Shown: positions 62,553 through 64,000 of the stretch, one piece after another
Layout of the letters: every line of letters begins with the position of its first letter
Numbering within the stretch: the stretch's first letter is position 1
Assembly: GCA_032622095.1 (NCBI GenBank)
Contig: CP136069.1
Span: 1,552,001 to 1,616,000, forward strand
Direction of reading: 5' to 3'
From: Siphonodentalium dalli
Taxonomy: Eukaryota > Mollusca > Scaphopoda > Gadilida > Siphonodentaliidae
DNA: 64,000 nt
Notes under the pieces: generated by a model
Told to the model about the DNA's origin: nothing
What the model saw: only the letters and a program-made list of their open reading frames with translations
Databases searched by the model: none
Program-made: the position numbers and the translations under genes

Positions 62553-64000
62553 TTATTATTATACTTGACACTTTTGTAATCACTATTACTCGAAAAGTAC
62601 AAGAAGTAGGACACTAAAACTTGGTAAGTAGGTTGGGGTACATGAGTTCTATGCCTATGGCCCATAACGATTTTGTCCGCACTTTCACCGAGGAGTTATC
62701 TCCCTTTATTTGAAAAAATGTCATTTTATTATCTCGGAAATTATAAGAAGCAGAGCATCGAAAATTAGACCGTATGCACATCTCGATATGCACTACTGCC
62801 CACGGGCATAAAAACTTGTGTCCGCGCTTTCCCTGAAGAGTTACCGCCCATAGTTGGCAAACCTCTATTTTATTGTACTCTGTTGTCCTCCCGTATCATT
62901 CCAGATAACTGTATTTGGTTTTTGTAGTCGTGTTGACCGTTGTCAGCTTAGTCCGAAGAAGAAAATTTGACAGGGTTGGCCATATATTTTTACACTGGGG
63001 TGGGGGCAAAATTTTCGCAATTTTTTTTTTTTATTGACATTCATCTATTTAAGTATGTAGATTCCATGAACGAAAACAAACCCATACCGGAAAGGATTTT
63101 TGTAATCCGAGAAGAAATGCAAGAGTTACGGGCCCTCAAAGTTTGCAATTTGGTCCCTGTGCTTGTGCTCACATCTCCTCCGAAGATATCGAACTTAGGA
63201 TGTCATCTGATATCCCAGTGCGTGCGGTCCGAAGAGAGCACGCGATGTGCCAAATTTTGCCAGTGTCGGTTAAGTGTTGTGGATCAGGGGAGGGGCGGTC
63301 CGGGGTACCAATTTTTTATTCTTCTCCGAATTAGATGAAACTTGGAGTGTAACATCTACACCGCCAACCGATCTAGAAACTGAAACAATTTAGAAAATCC
63401 ATTGAAAAATGACGGAGTTGCGGTCCTTCAAACAATGCAAATTTGGGCCCATGTGCCTGTGACCTCATCTCCTCCGAAGATCTCAAACTTAGGATGTCAT
63501 CTGATATCGCAGTGCGCGCGGTCTGAAGAGAGCACGCGATGTGCCAAATTTTGCAAGTGTCGGTTCAGTGTTGTGGGTCAGGGGAGGGGTGGTCCGAGGT
63601 ACCAAAATTTAGTTCGTCTCCGAATCATATGAAACTTGGTATATAACATCTACCTTATACGTTGATCATAAAACTGAAAACAGATCGTAAATCCGTTAAA
63701 AAATGGCGGAGATTTGGGCCCTCAAACTTTGAATGTGGGCCCGTATTCTTTCTAATAAACAAAATGTTATTCGTCTCTGAATGAGACAAAATTTATAAAA
63801 AATAATCAATGTAACTAGCTGATCACAATACTCAAAACAATTTTAAAATCCATTGGAAAATAACGGAGTTACGGGCTCTCAAAATTCGCATTTTGGGCCG
63901 GGTTTGACTATTTCCCAATCCCGTCACCCAATTTCGAGGCAGGGGTGGGGTCACTTCCAAACACTTGAGATCAACCCACACATGTTAAGGGAAAGATATA
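55507..64000. repeat. Family B array B3, four copies plus a partial copy to the window end
   Basis: Body starts are at 55520, 57280, 59040, 60800 and 62560; hairpins at 57027, 58787, 60547 and 62307. Copy 1 has an extra C (ACATCCTACACC near 56315) and T11; copies 2-5 have T12 and look identical by eye. The last copy runs off the window in sub-repeat 4. The frames of 123-140 codons here are repeat-borne and not credible genes. Confidence 0.97.

Overview
This 64 kb window looks like gene-free eukaryotic repeat DNA. It is AT-rich and has no credible protein-coding gene on either strand. All open frames are short (179 codons or fewer), recur once per repeat unit, and appear or vanish with one-base changes in homopolymers. 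My best guess for the source is an invertebrate, possibly a mollusc. That guess rests on remembered mollusc-like phrases (GAGTTATCTCCCTTT; TGACCTTGACCTTTGG) and was not checked.

Layout. 1-778: end of a family B unit. 779-2824: family E tandem repeat, 1,448 bp, one full and one truncated copy. 2825-5286: block D1. 5287-7006: one diverged B-like unit (B'). 7007-30461: family A array, period 1,729 bp, 13 full copies plus a partial 14th, almost identical. 30462-33422: block D2, a second copy of D. 33423-40456: array B1, four copies of about 1,760 bp. 40457-48118: family C block with two near-identical units of about 2.11 kb, a longer diverged unit and a fragment. 48119-53406: array B2, three copies. 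53407-55506: one further C unit. 55507-64000: array B3, four copies plus a partial copy running off the window.

How the parts relate. A, B, B' and E are versions of one composite unit: a hairpin beginning TATACTTCC and ending GGAAGTATA, a module of about 200 bp, an ATT microsatellite, and a body with three (E) or four (A, B, B') diverged sub-repeats that each start near AAATCC. C and D differ in body, but most copies share a terminal signature: CATGGAAGTAT, then a short palindrome or stem-loop, then CTAG, then TTATT. C also begins with a palindrome whose left arm is the reverse complement of CATGGAAGTAT. I infer that C and D, and perhaps A/B/E, are non-autonomous rolling-circle elements (Helitron/Helentron-like) that accumulated at ATT microsatellites and then amplified in tandem. 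No Rep/helicase gene is present to prove this.

Block D carries a 271-bp tandem repeat, two copies in D1 and four in D2. Each copy holds a minus-strand tRNA-like RNA polymerase III promoter (boxes A and B) followed by a run of seven T. This is the best candidate for a transcribed element in the window. Nothing here amounts to a recognisable new enzymatic or defence system; the interest lies in repeat architecture and evolution.
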